From CAZLBC01 sp964557575 (lineage in GTDB: Bacteria; Planctomycetota; Phycisphaerae; SM23-33): a DNA stretch of 49,439 nt. The stretch lies in contig CAZLBC010000030.1 in assembly GCA_964557575.1 (NCBI GenBank), positions 1 through 49,439 on the forward strand, read 5' to 3'. Positions 17,635 through 25,964 of this stretch are shown in pieces. The position numbers were made by a program, and so were the translations under genes. Each line of letters starts with the position of its first letter. Positions within the stretch are counted from its first letter, which is position 1. The notes under the pieces were generated by a model. The model made no database searches. It was not told the origin of the DNA and saw only the letters and a list, made by a program, of their open reading frames with translations.

Positions 17635-19197
17635 ATGCTTTTGTTCGAAGCCTATAGAAAAGGAAAACCGCTGGAAGGGATCGACCTGTCCGGCTGTTAC
17701 ATTTACGGACATGACAGCATCCCGCAGAGCGCGGATATCATCGCCGACAATAACCGGATATGCTGCAACACGTCGACGTCCGTGGCGTGCGCCCTGGTGA
17801 TACCCTGGTATGCCGGCTCGACCGGCGCCTATATCCTGAACACCAACCGCCTGCCGGAACGCAACCGGCCGTACAACCTGAACCTGGAGCTTGCCAGGGG
17901 CCAGATGGCGCGGATATACCGGAAACGCGAGGACTGGACCCTGTTCGACCATCCCGAGGCCGCGGACATAAACGAGGTGTTCACCGAACTCCGGGATGAA
18001 CTCGTGGAAGCCCTGATCACCGATACGACCGATCCCGGCGCGGCCTCGATCCAGGCGGACGACATTCTCGACCGGGCCCTCATGCTGGGGGAACGGTTGA
18101 CTCTGCTGCACGCTGAGGTCATACGCAACCGGCGGCTGCAGAACGAGGGCGCCATACTCCTGGGCAGCCGGACCAACATCGAGATCCCGCCCGACAAGCA
18201 CCGGCCGCAGGTCCTGAACATGTTCGAGTTCATCAACATCCCCACCCCGTGGAAACAGATGGAGCCCACCGAGCGGAATTACCGGTACGGGGATGTCGAC
18301 AACTGGATCAGCTGGGCGCAGCGGCACAACAAGCAGATCTTCGCCGGCCCCCTGCTCAACCTGGACAAGGAGAACCTCCCCGACTGGATACCCCTCTGGA
18401 AAGACGACTACGAAACCATGAGGATACTCCTCCTGACCCACGTCCAGCGCCTGCTCGAGAAATACGGCGACGTGGTGGACTACTGGACCGTCATTTCGGG
18501 ACTGTCGGTCAACAATTTCGACCTGGAGTTCGACCAGATCACCGAGTTGACCCGGACCGCCTGCCAGATCGTCAAGAAACTGTCGCCCCGGAGCCAGGCA
18601 CTCATCGAAATTCCGATGCCGTGGGGCGAATACTACTCCCGGAACCAGCGTTCCATTCCCCCCCTGCTCTACGCGGATATCGCCTACCAGAACAACATGA
18701 AATTCGACGGGTTCGCCATCCCCCTCCGGATGGGAGAGGCATCCGACGGTTATTATGTCCGCGATATCATGCAGATCAGCGAAATGCTCGAGGAGTTTCT
18801 CCCCCACGCCAAGGACGTGCACCTTACCCTCTGCCAGGTTCCCTCGGCCGCGAAGAGACATCCCGACGAGGCCGGTGGCGGGAAAAAACCGATCATTCAC
18901 GCCGGCATGTGGCACAAACCGTGGAGCGAAAAACTGCAGGCAGAATGGCTCAGGGTCATAGCGAGGATGGCCCTCTCCAAGCCGTTTATCAAGAGTATCT
19001 GCTGGGGAGATCTCGTCGACCGGAAGGGGATGAACATCTACCACGGCGGTCTGCTGCGAACGAACATGGCCCCCAAGGAATCCATGAAGGAATTCGCCAA
19101 CCTCCGCAATACCCTGAACGTCATACAGGAACCGGAGAGCGCGCCGGCCGCCGAGGAGCATCCGGCGGCACCACCCGAGCAGCAGCAGGAAGAGTAA
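17635..19197 (+). CDS. GH10-fold (xylanase-like) protein lacking both catalytic glutamates
   Basis: The protein has 520 residues. The C-terminal two thirds resemble glycoside hydrolase family 10: FEFINIPTPWKQMEPTERNY (the WxxxEP-type strand), the barrel strand VVDYWTVISGL near residue 281, and a late segment (WHKPWSEKLQAEWL, SICWGDLVDR, HGGLLR) typical of GH10 homologues in planctomycetes. The acid/base site, normally WDVVNE, reads WTVISG; the nucleophile strand, normally ITELD, reads LTLCQ near residue 395. It is therefore probably not a hydrolase. There is no signal peptide, so it should be cytoplasmic. The C-terminus is a Pro/Glu/Gln-rich tail. It is the first gene of an operon with the HhH and CPBP genes. 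Confidence 0.7.
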   Translation: MLLFEAYRKGKPLEGIDLSGCYIYGHDSIPQSADIIADNNRICCNTSTSVACALVIPWYAGSTGAYILNTNRLPERNRPYNLNLELARGQMARIYRKREDWTLFDHPEAADINEVFTELRDELVEALITDTTDPGAASIQADDILDRALMLGERLTLLHAEVIRNRRLQNEGAILLGSRTNIEIPPDKHRPQVLNMFEFINIPTPWKQMEPTERNYRYGDVDNWISWAQRHNKQIFAGPLLNLDKENLPDWIPLWKDDYETMRILLLTHVQRLLEKYGDVVDYWTVISGLSVNNFDLEFDQITELTRTACQIVKKLSPRSQALIEIPMPWGEYYSRNQRSIPPLLYADIAYQNNMKFDGFAIPLRMGEASDGYYVRDIMQISEMLEEFLPHAKDVHLTLCQVPSAAKRHPDEAGGGKKPIIHAGMWHKPWSEKLQAEWLRVIARMALSKPFIKSICWGDLVDRKGMNIYHGGLLRTNMAPKESMKEFANLRNTLNVIQEPESAPAAEEHPAAPPEQQQEE

Positions 19198-19216
19198 CGT
19201 CCTCTCCGGCAGTGCC

Positions 19217-19600
19217 ATGGACCCCGGACTTTCCGAAAAACACATCCCGGTCGCCGCAACGATTGCCCTGCTGATGCTCGCGGCCGTCTCACTGGTCTAT
19301 CCCTCCCGCATCCCGCACCCCGGCACCGTACCCGAAACGAGCCGGAAAATCGATGCCGCACGCGAGATGATCGATCCGAATACCGCGTCGGTACCCTCGC
19401 TCTGCCGGCTTCCCGGTATCGGCCCGGTCACGGCGAATAAGATCGTCGCCTGCCGCCGCGCGCACGGATCGTACGCCACTCTCGACGACCTGCGAAAGGT
19501 ACGCGGTATCGGACCGGTGACCATCCTGAAAATCGAAAACTACCTGCAAATAGGAAACCGCGGCCGTCAACCCGGACCGGGAGCGGAACGTGACGATTAA
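19217..19600 (+). CDS. ComEA-like membrane-anchored helix-hairpin-helix protein
   Basis: The protein has 127 residues. One N-terminal membrane helix (about 11-30) is followed by two helix-hairpin-helix motifs, LPGIGPVTANKIVACRR and VRGIGPVTILKIENYL, after the canonical IDPNTAS lead-in. This is the ComEA/HhH1 arrangement: such proteins bind double-stranded DNA non-specifically, in competent bacteria as the outer receptor for uptake. The gene is 19 bases after the GH10-fold gene and its stop overlaps the CPBP start by 11 bases, indicating coupled translation. No other competence gene is near, so a role in uptake is only a possibility. Confidence 0.8.
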   Translation: MDPGLSEKHIPVAATIALLMLAAVSLVYPSRIPHPGTVPETSRKIDAAREMIDPNTASVPSLCRLPGIGPVTANKIVACRRAHGSYATLDDLRKVRGIGPVTILKIENYLQIGNRGRQPGPGAERDD

Positions 19601-20330
19601 CACGGAGGAAATCGGACCCGCCAGGGAATACCCCCATTACGGCCGGCTCGCCCTCCGCCCGATGAACCAGCTCGCCGTTATCGCGCCACTCCTCGTTCTG
19701 TTCCATATCGGCGCGGCGATATTCGGCAGCCGTCTGCTGGCCCCCTACTTTATCCGTATCGTGTTTCGCTGGTTCGGCATGCCGGGCATACTGCTGCCGT
19801 CGACCGTGATCGTCATCGTCCTGATCTGCCAGCACATCGCCCGTAAAGATCCCTGGCGGCCCGATGCTCTCGGTGTCGCGGGCATTGTCATCGAGGGCAT
19901 TATCTGGACGCTCCCCCTCCTGGCGGCCGGCTGGATCATCGGAACACCGTCGTCGGCCGCGGTCGGCGACGGGGGAGACGGCGGACTCCTGTATAATTTC
20001 TGCGAATCGTTCGGCGCGGGAATCTACGAGGAATTTGTGTTCAGGCTCGTGCTGATACACGGGGCGGCGGTCCTGTTCACGGACCTCGCCGGTCTGAAAC
20101 ACGCAAAGGTCATGATATGCGCGAGTATTGTTTCCGCGCTGCTGTTTTCAATCTGCCATTTTCCCCTCGCGGACCTGCTCAGTCCAATGACGCTGGACTG
20201 GGAACGGTTTGCCTTCCTGGCAACCGCCGGCGGCTGGTGGGCGGTCCTGCTGTCGTGGCGGGGGTACGGGATCGCCGCCTGCAGTCACATCATCTGGAAC
20301 CTTACCGCGGCCATCGCTGCCGCCGTGTGA
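19590..20330 (+). CDS. CPBP-family intramembrane glutamic protease (CAAX/Rce1-like)
   Basis: The protein has 246 residues with a GTG start at 19590 inside the end of the preceding gene. About seven membrane segments are present. The three CPBP/ABI motifs are intact: EEFVFR (EExxxR) near residue 150, FSICHF (FxxxH) near 190 and HIIWN (HxxxN) near 233. Members are Rce1-type glutamic endopeptidases of the inner membrane; bacterial functions range from bacteriocin self-immunity to protein maturation. It is the last gene of its operon and is followed by the repeat-rich gap. Confidence 0.88.
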   Translation: MTINTEEIGPAREYPHYGRLALRPMNQLAVIAPLLVLFHIGAAIFGSRLLAPYFIRIVFRWFGMPGILLPSTVIVIVLICQHIARKDPWRPDALGVAGIVIEGIIWTLPLLAAGWIIGTPSSAAVGDGGDGGLLYNFCESFGAGIYEEFVFRLVLIHGAAVLFTDLAGLKHAKVMICASIVSALLFSICHFPLADLLSPMTLDWERFAFLATAGGWWAVLLSWRGYGIAACSHIIWNLTAAIAAAV

Positions 20331-20357
20331 GGGGGAATCGATTTCAGCGAGTGTGTG

Positions 20358-20383
20358 AAAAAGGGGTCAGAAAAAGGGGTCAG
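20358..20383 (+). repeat. Tandem 13-base direct repeat aaaaaggggtcag x2
   Basis: Two adjacent exact copies lie 28 bases after the CPBP stop and are followed by ctaccttttctgc. The ggggtcag core followed by accttt is typical of short repeats seen beside REP-type transposase genes. No transposase is visible here. Confidence 0.55.
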
Positions 20384-20998
20384 CTACCTTTTCTGCAACC
20401 GTTCACGACACGAGGGTCCAAGCAACGGGCATCATGCGATTGGATCGCACATAAAAACAACAGACATCCTGCGCCACCCTGCTTCCCGAATCCCGTTCTT
20501 CACCATACAACCAGTAACAAGGCGGCCGGCCTTACCGGCCGGCTACTGCTCGACACGTGCGTCTCACTGACGTGGGCAGGCGTTAGCTATTTTGCACGAA
20601 AACAGACGATCTGTTCTTCGTTTTAAAGTTCCCCCTGCGCTCGCCGTGAAACACACGAGTAGAGCAGTGCGCAATTGCTTCGCGGGTGTAGAGCGGAATC
20701 TGAATGCCATGCAATCTGGCAATGCAGTGATGATCAATAGTGATCGCGACGGTCACAAACTGCGCGTTGAAAAAAACACCCGCTGCGGCGATCGCGAAGC
20801 AAATTGATACCGCTCGCGCGGCCGGTTTTTGCGTGAAGGTATTTTTTATCTCTCAATATGATACACGATGATACAGGTATATGCTGCATTTGAATGCGCC
20901 GTCAGCAAATGACCGGCTAAGCGAGTGGTCGCCGGCCGGCCGCTTGCAGACCGGCGCGTTGTGACGAATAACCATGTCTGCCAAACAGGGCGACGGGC

Positions 20999-21065
20999 AG
21001 CGAGCCGCCGATGCAGACTGACGACGAGAGGCGGAAAAAGAGCCGTTTGCAGACCGGCTGCATTC
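20999..21065. repeat. 67-base direct repeat, copy 1
   Basis: This copy is identical over 67 bases to 21159-21225, with the starts 160 bases apart. A degenerate third piece (cttgcagaccggc) lies near 20943-20955. Confidence 0.85.
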
Positions 21066-21075
21066 TCGCGGCGAA

Positions 21076-21238
21076 GCATCCTGTCGGGGAATGCAGCCGC
21101 AGGCGAAAACGAGAGATTTTTTCGACTGTCGAGGAAGTCGAAGCAGGCGGCTCAGCGTAGCGAGCCGCCGATGCAGACTGACGACGAGAGGCGGAAAAAG
21201 AGCCGTTTGCAGACCGGCTGCATTCCCCGACAGGATGC
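21076..21238. repeat. Copy 2 of 67-base repeat enclosed by a perfect 23-base inverted repeat ending at the purC stop
   Basis: The arms 21076-21098 (gcatcctgtcggggaatgca, then gcc) and 21216-21238 are perfect inverted copies. They bracket a small TTCGACT/AGTCGAA hairpin (near 21121-21142) and most of the second 67-base direct repeat (21159-21225). The right arm ends exactly one base before the TAG stop codon of the leftward purC gene. Confidence 0.8.
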
Positions 21239-22138
21239 CTATTCCCACGGAAAGGCGCTGCCCGTCAGGACCGTGTAGGCATCGATGTACTTGGCCCGGG
21301 TTTTTTCGACGATCTCGGCGGGAAGGGGCGGGGCGGGCGGCGTGCGGTCGAACTTGATTTCGTCGAGATAGTTTCTGACGAACTGCTTGTCGTAACTGGG
21401 CTGGTCTTTGCCGGGCTTGTACTCGTCGGCCGGCCAGAAACGGGATGAATCGGGCGTGAGCACCTCGTCGATGAGGATCAACTCGCCGTCCGGGAGCCGG
21501 CCGAACTCGAACTTGGTGTCGGCGAGGATGATCCCCCGGCTCTCGGCGTACTCCGCACCCTTCACGTAGAGTTCGATAGAGATGTCCCTGACGCGGCTGA
21601 CGATCTCCTCCCCGTGCAGTTTGCAGGCCATGCCAAAGGATATATTCTCGTCGTGGAGGCCCCGCTCGGCCTTTGTGGCGGGGGTGAACACCGGTTCCGG
21701 CAGTTGCTGGCACTGCTTCAGGCCGCCGGGCAGCTCGATGCCGCAGATGGTCCCCGATTTCTTGTACTCGCGCCAGCCGCTGCCGGCGAGGTATCCCCGG
21801 ACCACACACTCGATGGGCAGCACTTCGGCCTTCCGGCACAGCATAAACCGCCCGTCGATCTCCGTATGCTCGGAGATCTCGGACGGCAGGTCGTCCATCG
21901 ACGAGGACAGCAGGTGATGGGGAACGACGTTCCTGAGAAGATCGAACCAGAACGCGCTGATCTGCGTCAGGACCCGTCCCTTGTCGGGAATACCGTTGGG
22001 CATGACCACGTCGTACGCGCTGATACGGTCGGTGGCCACGATCAGGAGATGCTCCCCGAGGTCGTAGATGTCGCGCACCTTGCCGGATTCCTTGGGAAAA
22101 TCACCGATGGCCGTCGTCAGCAGTGCCGTTGTCTTCAT
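21239..22138 (-). CDS. purC: Phosphoribosylaminoimidazole-succinocarboxamide synthase (SAICAR synthetase)
   Basis: The protein has 299 residues and is cytoplasmic. It joins CAIR and aspartate with ATP in purine synthesis. The characteristic segments are present: SGKVRDIYDLGEHLLIVATD, RISAYDVVMPNGIPDKG, LPIECVVRGYLAGSGW, HDENISFGMA, GIILADTKFEFG and LIDEVLTPDSSRFW. Length matches the yeast/planctomycete-like class of about 300 residues. It is the last gene of the leftward biosynthetic series, 120 bases after the membrane protein gene. The stop codon abuts the inverted repeat ending at 21238. Confidence 0.97.
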   Translation of the reverse strand: MKTTALLTTAIGDFPKESGKVRDIYDLGEHLLIVATDRISAYDVVMPNGIPDKGRVLTQISAFWFDLLRNVVPHHLLSSSMDDLPSEISEHTEIDGRFMLCRKAEVLPIECVVRGYLAGSGWREYKKSGTICGIELPGGLKQCQQLPEPVFTPATKAERGLHDENISFGMACKLHGEEIVSRVRDISIELYVKGAEYAESRGIILADTKFEFGRLPDGELILIDEVLTPDSSRFWPADEYKPGKDQPSYDKQFVRNYLDEIKFDRTPPAPPLPAEIVEKTRAKYIDAYTVLTGSAFPWE

Positions 22139-22258
22139 GTGAATATCCTTACTGAATTGCAGTCTCCGGGGATGACATTCTTATACATCCGATTATCGCT
22201 GATGGCAACACCTTTTACCGGACAGGTCGACGGCGCGATGCGAGATACACCTTCCCCC

Positions 22259-23044
22259 TCACCACAACTCGACGTTCCGATTGATGTGGTAGAGAAACAG
22301 CACCGCCAGTTGCGTAAGCAGGTTCGCCGCGAGGGCGGCATCCCGGTCGGCCACCCCTGCCCGCAGCGCCAGCAGGGCGCCCCCGAGCGTCGCGGTGACC
22401 GCCGCGCCGACGGCGATGCTCAACTGGCTCCAGGACATGTAGCCGAACCAGCCGATAGACAGCACCAGGAGGATCGCCATCACTATCGCGCAGGTAAAGG
22501 GACCACAGCCCCGGATCAGCGACACCGTCAGCGGGCAATCGCCGATGCGACGCCGGAGCAGGTTCGGCAGCACCAGCATCGCCCACCCCCCCCACAGATT
22601 CGCGATCAGCAGGACGCGCACCACCTTCGACTGCGGCCTGGTCCACATAATCCATACCGGCCACGCCGCTTCCTGCCGGTACCAGTCGGAGCGAAGCAGC
22701 ATGAGAAAAAAGACGAGGGAAATCGTTATCAGCGCGGTTGCCAGAAAACGCACGCCGTCGTCGCGGCCGATACAGCGGGACAGAGAAACCGTTGCCCGGC
22801 GGTAGGGCCCCATCAGCAGCGCGGACCCGGTGACCAGTCCCACGAGCGGGAAACAGCTTTCAGACCAGCCCATGAGCCAGTAGGTCGCGTACCACAACCC
22901 GGCGGCGGCGGCCCCGACAAGCCCGGAACAGACGAGGACGCCGATCCACGCGGGGGAAAAACAGGAAGGATCGAGACCGCGCAGCGTATCGCCCGGCGCG
23001 TTGTACATTCGCAGCCAGCGCCAGGCGGTCCTGTAAAGCTTCAT
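22259..23044 (-). CDS. Multi-pass membrane protein of unknown function
   Basis: The protein has 261 residues with about six to seven hydrophobic segments, beginning after a short basic N-terminus (MKLYRTAWRWLRMYNAPGDT). Aromatic-rich turns such as WYATYWLMGWSESCFP and a C-terminal ALAANLLTQLAVLFLYHI segment are visible. I do not recognise a characterised family; the general plan is reminiscent of cobalamin-synthase-like membrane proteins but no diagnostic motif is present. It lies between panD and purC in the same direction, 47 bases after the panD stop, so it is probably co-transcribed. Confidence 0.7.
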   Translation of the reverse strand: MKLYRTAWRWLRMYNAPGDTLRGLDPSCFSPAWIGVLVCSGLVGAAAAGLWYATYWLMGWSESCFPLVGLVTGSALLMGPYRRATVSLSRCIGRDDGVRFLATALITISLVFFLMLLRSDWYRQEAAWPVWIMWTRPQSKVVRVLLIANLWGGWAMLVLPNLLRRRIGDCPLTVSLIRGCGPFTCAIVMAILLVLSIGWFGYMSWSQLSIAVGAAVTATLGGALLALRAGVADRDAALAANLLTQLAVLFLYHINRNVELW

Positions 23045-23091
23045 GTCAACACCGGCCTCCCTCGATGACGTGCCGCGAGCGACGCGGCCGA

Positions 23092-23451
23092 TCAGTCTAT
23101 AACCTCTCCCACCGTATTGCCCTCACCGACGATAACGACCTTCGGCCGACACTCGGCGGCGCTTTCCGATGCGACATAGGCGAACGCCATGATGATAACC
23201 GTGTCCCCGACGCCGGCGAGTCGCGCGGCCGCGCCGTTGATACAAATCACACCGCTGTCTTTTTCGCCCTCGAAGACGTAGGTCTCGAAGCGATTGCCGT
23301 TTTCGATGTCGGCGACCAGGACGCACTCGCCGGGAAGGATTCCGGTGGCGTCCAGCAGGGCCCGGTCGATGGTTATCGAACCCACGTAATCCGGGTTGGC
23401 CTCGGTAACCGTGGCGCGGTGTATCTTGGCTCTCAACAGTTTCAACTGCAT
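23092..23451 (-). CDS. panD: Aspartate 1-decarboxylase proenzyme
   Basis: The protein has 119 residues from ATG 23451, which follows GGAG by six bases; an upstream in-frame ATG at 23475 lacks a ribosome-binding site. The self-cleavage site is exact: YVGSITID with Gly24-Ser25, where Ser25 becomes the pyruvoyl cofactor. ICINGAAARL and DTVIIMAFAY complete the family pattern. It decarboxylates aspartate to beta-alanine, the co-substrate of the adjacent PanC. The gene is 70 bases after the panC stop. Confidence 0.96.
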   Translation of the reverse strand: MQLKLLRAKIHRATVTEANPDYVGSITIDRALLDATGILPGECVLVADIENGNRFETYVFEGEKDSGVICINGAAARLAGVGDTVIIMAFAYVASESAAECRPKVVIVGEGNTVGEVID

Positions 23452-23521
23452 CGGCGTCTCCGGCGATGGGGACACAAAACTCGATTGACGGAAAAATAAG
23501 GGGATGATCAGGCAGGGGCAA

Positions 23522-24418
23522 TTATAAAGCGCGACCGGGCCGGCGTCCAGACGAATCGGCCCGCTCGCCGACGATCAGGTGATCGATCAACCGCGCGTTG
23601 CCGACACACACGGCCAGGGCGATCAGCGCCGGACCGCCGACGGACACGATGGGGCGGAGCGTCTCCGGGTCGCAGACGGACACGTAGTCGATGGCCGCGG
23701 CGGGCGCCGCGTCCAGAATCCTGTCGCGGATTTCCGCCTCGATCTCCCGCGGATCGGTCCGGCCCCCGCGGATCCGTCCTGCCGCCTCCCGCAGCGACGT
23801 GTAGAGCACCGCTGCCCGGCGGCGGTCATCCGGGGCGAGATACGCGTTGCGGCTGGAGAGGGCGAGCCCGTCTTCTGCGCGGACCGTGGGGCAACCGACG
23901 ACGGAGACCGGTATCTTCAGGTCCCGGACCATCCGCCTGATGACCAGCAGTTGCTGGTAGTCTTTCTCGCCGAAGTAGGCCGCGTCCGGGCGGACGATAT
24001 TCAGCAGAATGGTGACCACCGTGCAAACGCCCGCGAAGTGGCCGGGCCGGGATCGGCCGCACAAAAACGAGGTCAGGTCCCCCGCGGATACGGTGGTCAG
24101 GCCCGTCTCCGGCCAGTCGGGGTAGATCTCCTCGACACCGGGGACAAAGAGCAGGGATACGCCCCGGGCCGCGCAGCCGTCGGTATCCGCGCGGAGGCTG
24201 CGGGGATACGCGTCGAGGTCCTCGCCCTCTCCGAACTGGGTGGGATTGACAAAAATACTCACCACCACGTAGTCGCAGTCGGCCGCGGCGGCATCCATCA
24301 GGCTGAAATGGCCCTCATGCAGCGACCCCATGGTGGGCACAAAACCGATCCGGCGGCCGGCGGCGCGGGCGGCCGCCGTTTCCCGGCGTACCTCGTCGAC
24401 GGTCGTGACCGTTTTCAC
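23522..24418 (-). CDS. panC: Pantoate--beta-alanine ligase (pantothenate synthetase)
   Basis: The protein has 298 residues from GTG 24418, which overlaps the kinase stop as GTGA; the frame is open further upstream but runs inside the kinase gene. Class I synthetase motifs are clear: VPTMGSLHEGH (HIGH-type), SIFVNPTQF, RPDAAYFGEKDYQQ and LALSSRNAYL (KMSKS-type). It adenylates pantoate and condenses it with beta-alanine. Translational coupling with the kinase and proximity to panD indicate a single vitamin B5 block. Confidence 0.96.
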   Translation of the reverse strand: MKTVTTVDEVRRETAAARAAGRRIGFVPTMGSLHEGHFSLMDAAAADCDYVVVSIFVNPTQFGEGEDLDAYPRSLRADTDGCAARGVSLLFVPGVEEIYPDWPETGLTTVSAGDLTSFLCGRSRPGHFAGVCTVVTILLNIVRPDAAYFGEKDYQQLLVIRRMVRDLKIPVSVVGCPTVRAEDGLALSSRNAYLAPDDRRRAAVLYTSLREAAGRIRGGRTDPREIEAEIRDRILDAAPAAAIDYVSVCDPETLRPIVSVGGPALIALAVCVGNARLIDHLIVGERADSSGRRPGRAL

Positions 24419-25005
24419 AGGATACTCCGTATCTCGTCCAGCAGCCGCGCGTACGCGCCGTCCGCCCCGCTTCCGGTATCGCCGCCGTCGTACCGCAGCA
24501 ACCGGCAACCGGGCGGGACGGGCAGATCATCATGCCGCGACCGCAGTTCCGCGACGAAATCCCGCTCGATACCGGTCTCGAAGTGCCTGCCTCGTGCCCG
24601 GATCCGGTCCATCAGGACCGCGGGGTCGGCGTCGACGTGCACCACTACCGCCGGCGGGCACACGATCTTTTCGAAGGTATCGAAGACATGCCGGTAGGCG
24701 CGGAGATCCGCACCGTCGAGGTGGATTTCCGCGTAGATCCGGTCCTGGCAGAATCCGTAATCGGCAACCGCGACGCCGGTATCGGGCAGGAACCCGCGGC
24801 CGAGCTGCCGGACCCGGGAGAGCAGGAAATACAGTTGGCTGGGCAGCGACCACCGCGCGGCGTCGGCCGCGGCGGCGGTGATGAAGGGGTTGCCGGCATA
24901 ATCTTCCCGCAGCAGGGCGGCCGGCAGGTCCCGCGAGAGCCGCTCGGCCAGCGTCGTCTTTCCCGCCGCGATCGGTCCCACTACGCTCACGAGTTCAGCG
25001 GCCAT
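24415..25005 (-). CDS. Deoxynucleoside kinase-like protein
   Basis: The protein has 196 residues. The Walker A motif GPIAAGKTT at the N-terminus, REDYAGNPFI (substrate-binding Glu), FCQDRIYAEI and the lid RIRARGRHFE match the deoxyadenosine/deoxyguanosine kinase family, which phosphorylates salvaged deoxynucleosides. It overlaps folK by 11 bases upstream and panC by four bases downstream, so it is translated as part of the folate/pantothenate operon. A kinase in this position between folK and panC recurs in several phyla; why is not established. Confidence 0.85.
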   Translation of the reverse strand: MAAELVSVVGPIAAGKTTLAERLSRDLPAALLREDYAGNPFITAAAADAARWSLPSQLYFLLSRVRQLGRGFLPDTGVAVADYGFCQDRIYAEIHLDGADLRAYRHVFDTFEKIVCPPAVVVHVDADPAVLMDRIRARGRHFETGIERDFVAELRSRHDDLPVPPGCRLLRYDGGDTGSGADGAYARLLDEIRSIL

Positions 25006-25501
25006 CGCCGGGCTCCCGTTCGTCGAGTTCGGCGAGGATGGCGGCAGCGGTTGTGCCGGTCACGGGATCGACCGCCCCCGGCGCGATTGCCGCGAGGGGG
25101 CGCAGGACGAATCCCCGCTCGCGCATACGGGGATGGGGAATCATCAGGGCGGGCGTGTCGACCCGCCGGTCGCCGAACAGCAGAATGTCCAGGTCGCAGG
25201 TCCGGGGGCCGAACCGTCCCTCGGCCCCGCGGTCACGGCCGAGTGCCCGCTCGATGTCGTGCAGCGATTCCATGAGTGTTTCGGGCTCCAGCGACGTGGT
25301 TATTTCCGCCACGGCGTTTAAAAACCGCGGCTGGCCCGGCGGCCCGCCCACCGGCGCCGTTTCGATGTAATCCGAGACCGCGCGGACGGCCACGGCGTCC
25401 AGGTCGTTGATCATTGCCACCGCCGACCGCAGCGTGCCGGCGCGGTCGCCGCGGTTGCCGCCCAGCCCGATATACGCCGTTGTGTCCCGCCCGCCGGTCA
25501 T
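24995..25501 (-). CDS. folK: 2-amino-4-hydroxy-6-hydroxymethyldihydropteridine diphosphokinase
   Basis: The protein has 168 residues. HPPK signature elements are all present: AYIGLGGNRGDR at the N-terminus, PRFLNAVAEI, RFGPRTCDLDILLFGD with the ATP/Mg-binding aspartates, and IPHPRMRERGFVL. It transfers pyrophosphate to the pterin in folate synthesis. Its ATG (25501) overlaps the upstream unknown gene's TGA as ATGA. Confidence 0.96.
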   Translation of the reverse strand: MTGGRDTTAYIGLGGNRGDRAGTLRSAVAMINDLDAVAVRAVSDYIETAPVGGPPGQPRFLNAVAEITTSLEPETLMESLHDIERALGRDRGAEGRFGPRTCDLDILLFGDRRVDTPALMIPHPRMRERGFVLRPLAAIAPGAVDPVTGTTAAAILAELDEREPGDGR

Positions 25502-25938
25502 TCGGGGTAATCATCGTCCGGCGGGGGAACGATCTCCAGGCGGCTGATCGGCACGGCGACGAACAGGCCCGCGAGCCCCGCGTCGACGGACCACTCGGGA
25601 TCTTCCATCGTCAGGAGCCCGAAATCGACGACCACGGGCATCACCGAGACCACCCGGCCGCAGCCATGGTAACTCCAGCCCTCCAGCCAATCCAGGGCGA
25701 TTCGCTTGTGGCGGTTGTGCAGGACCGCGTCGTTCCAATCGAGTCCCTCATCGCGGGTGTAGCGGAAAAACGGATCGGCCACCGGCCCGGGGGCACACCG
25801 GCGGCCGCGCCGGGAAATCCCGTCGCAGACGACCAGCAGGGTGCCGTCCACCCAGACCTCGGCACGGCGGCCGAACCCCTCGGTGTGTTCCATGCGCACG
25901 TTTAACTGTATGTCCGGCTGTCCGCTCATGACCATCAC
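25498..25938 (-). CDS. Conserved-looking protein of unknown function, coupled to folK
   Basis: The protein has 146 residues, soluble and rich in acidic and aromatic residues, with no signal peptide or membrane helix. It contains an alternating strand pattern (RAEVWVDGTLLVVCDG, VVSVMPVVVDFGLLTM, LFVAVPISRLEIVP) that suggests a beta-rich fold, and an acidic C-terminus (PPPDDDYPE). I do not recognise the family. Its position, 26 bases after dapL and with an ATGA overlap into folK, supports a real, translated gene. The start could also be the ATG at 25929, since no strong ribosome-binding site decides. Confidence 0.75.
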   Translation of the reverse strand: MMVMSGQPDIQLNVRMEHTEGFGRRAEVWVDGTLLVVCDGISRRGRRCAPGPVADPFFRYTRDEGLDWNDAVLHNRHKRIALDWLEGWSYHGCGRVVSVMPVVVDFGLLTMEDPEWSVDAGLAGLFVAVPISRLEIVPPPDDDYPE

Positions 25939-25964
25939 ACCGTGCCCGGGCCGCCCGGCGGCCC

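Larger units (their letters stand above)
20331..21238. other. Repeat-rich intergenic region without a recognisable gene
   Basis: About 900 bases carry no supported coding sequence; open frames here are short or are read-through from purC in another frame. Contents: a tandem 13-base repeat (20358-20383); a hairpin-bearing stretch bounded by TAAC and GTTAG (20515-20586); imperfect inverted segments around CAATTGCTTCGCG and CGCGAAGCAAATTG (20674-20806); then the duplicated block and inverted repeat listed separately. Base composition is less GC-rich than neighbouring genes, consistent with accumulated mobile debris. Confidence 0.6.

Noticed and set aside
20999..21225. CRISPR array
   Set aside because: Only two copies of a 67-base unit with a single spacer region and no cas genes.
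20853..21839. Minus-strand open frame running through the repeat region into purC
   Set aside because: Its upstream part is the wrong frame of purC and its end is translated repeat; no ribosome-binding site or domain.
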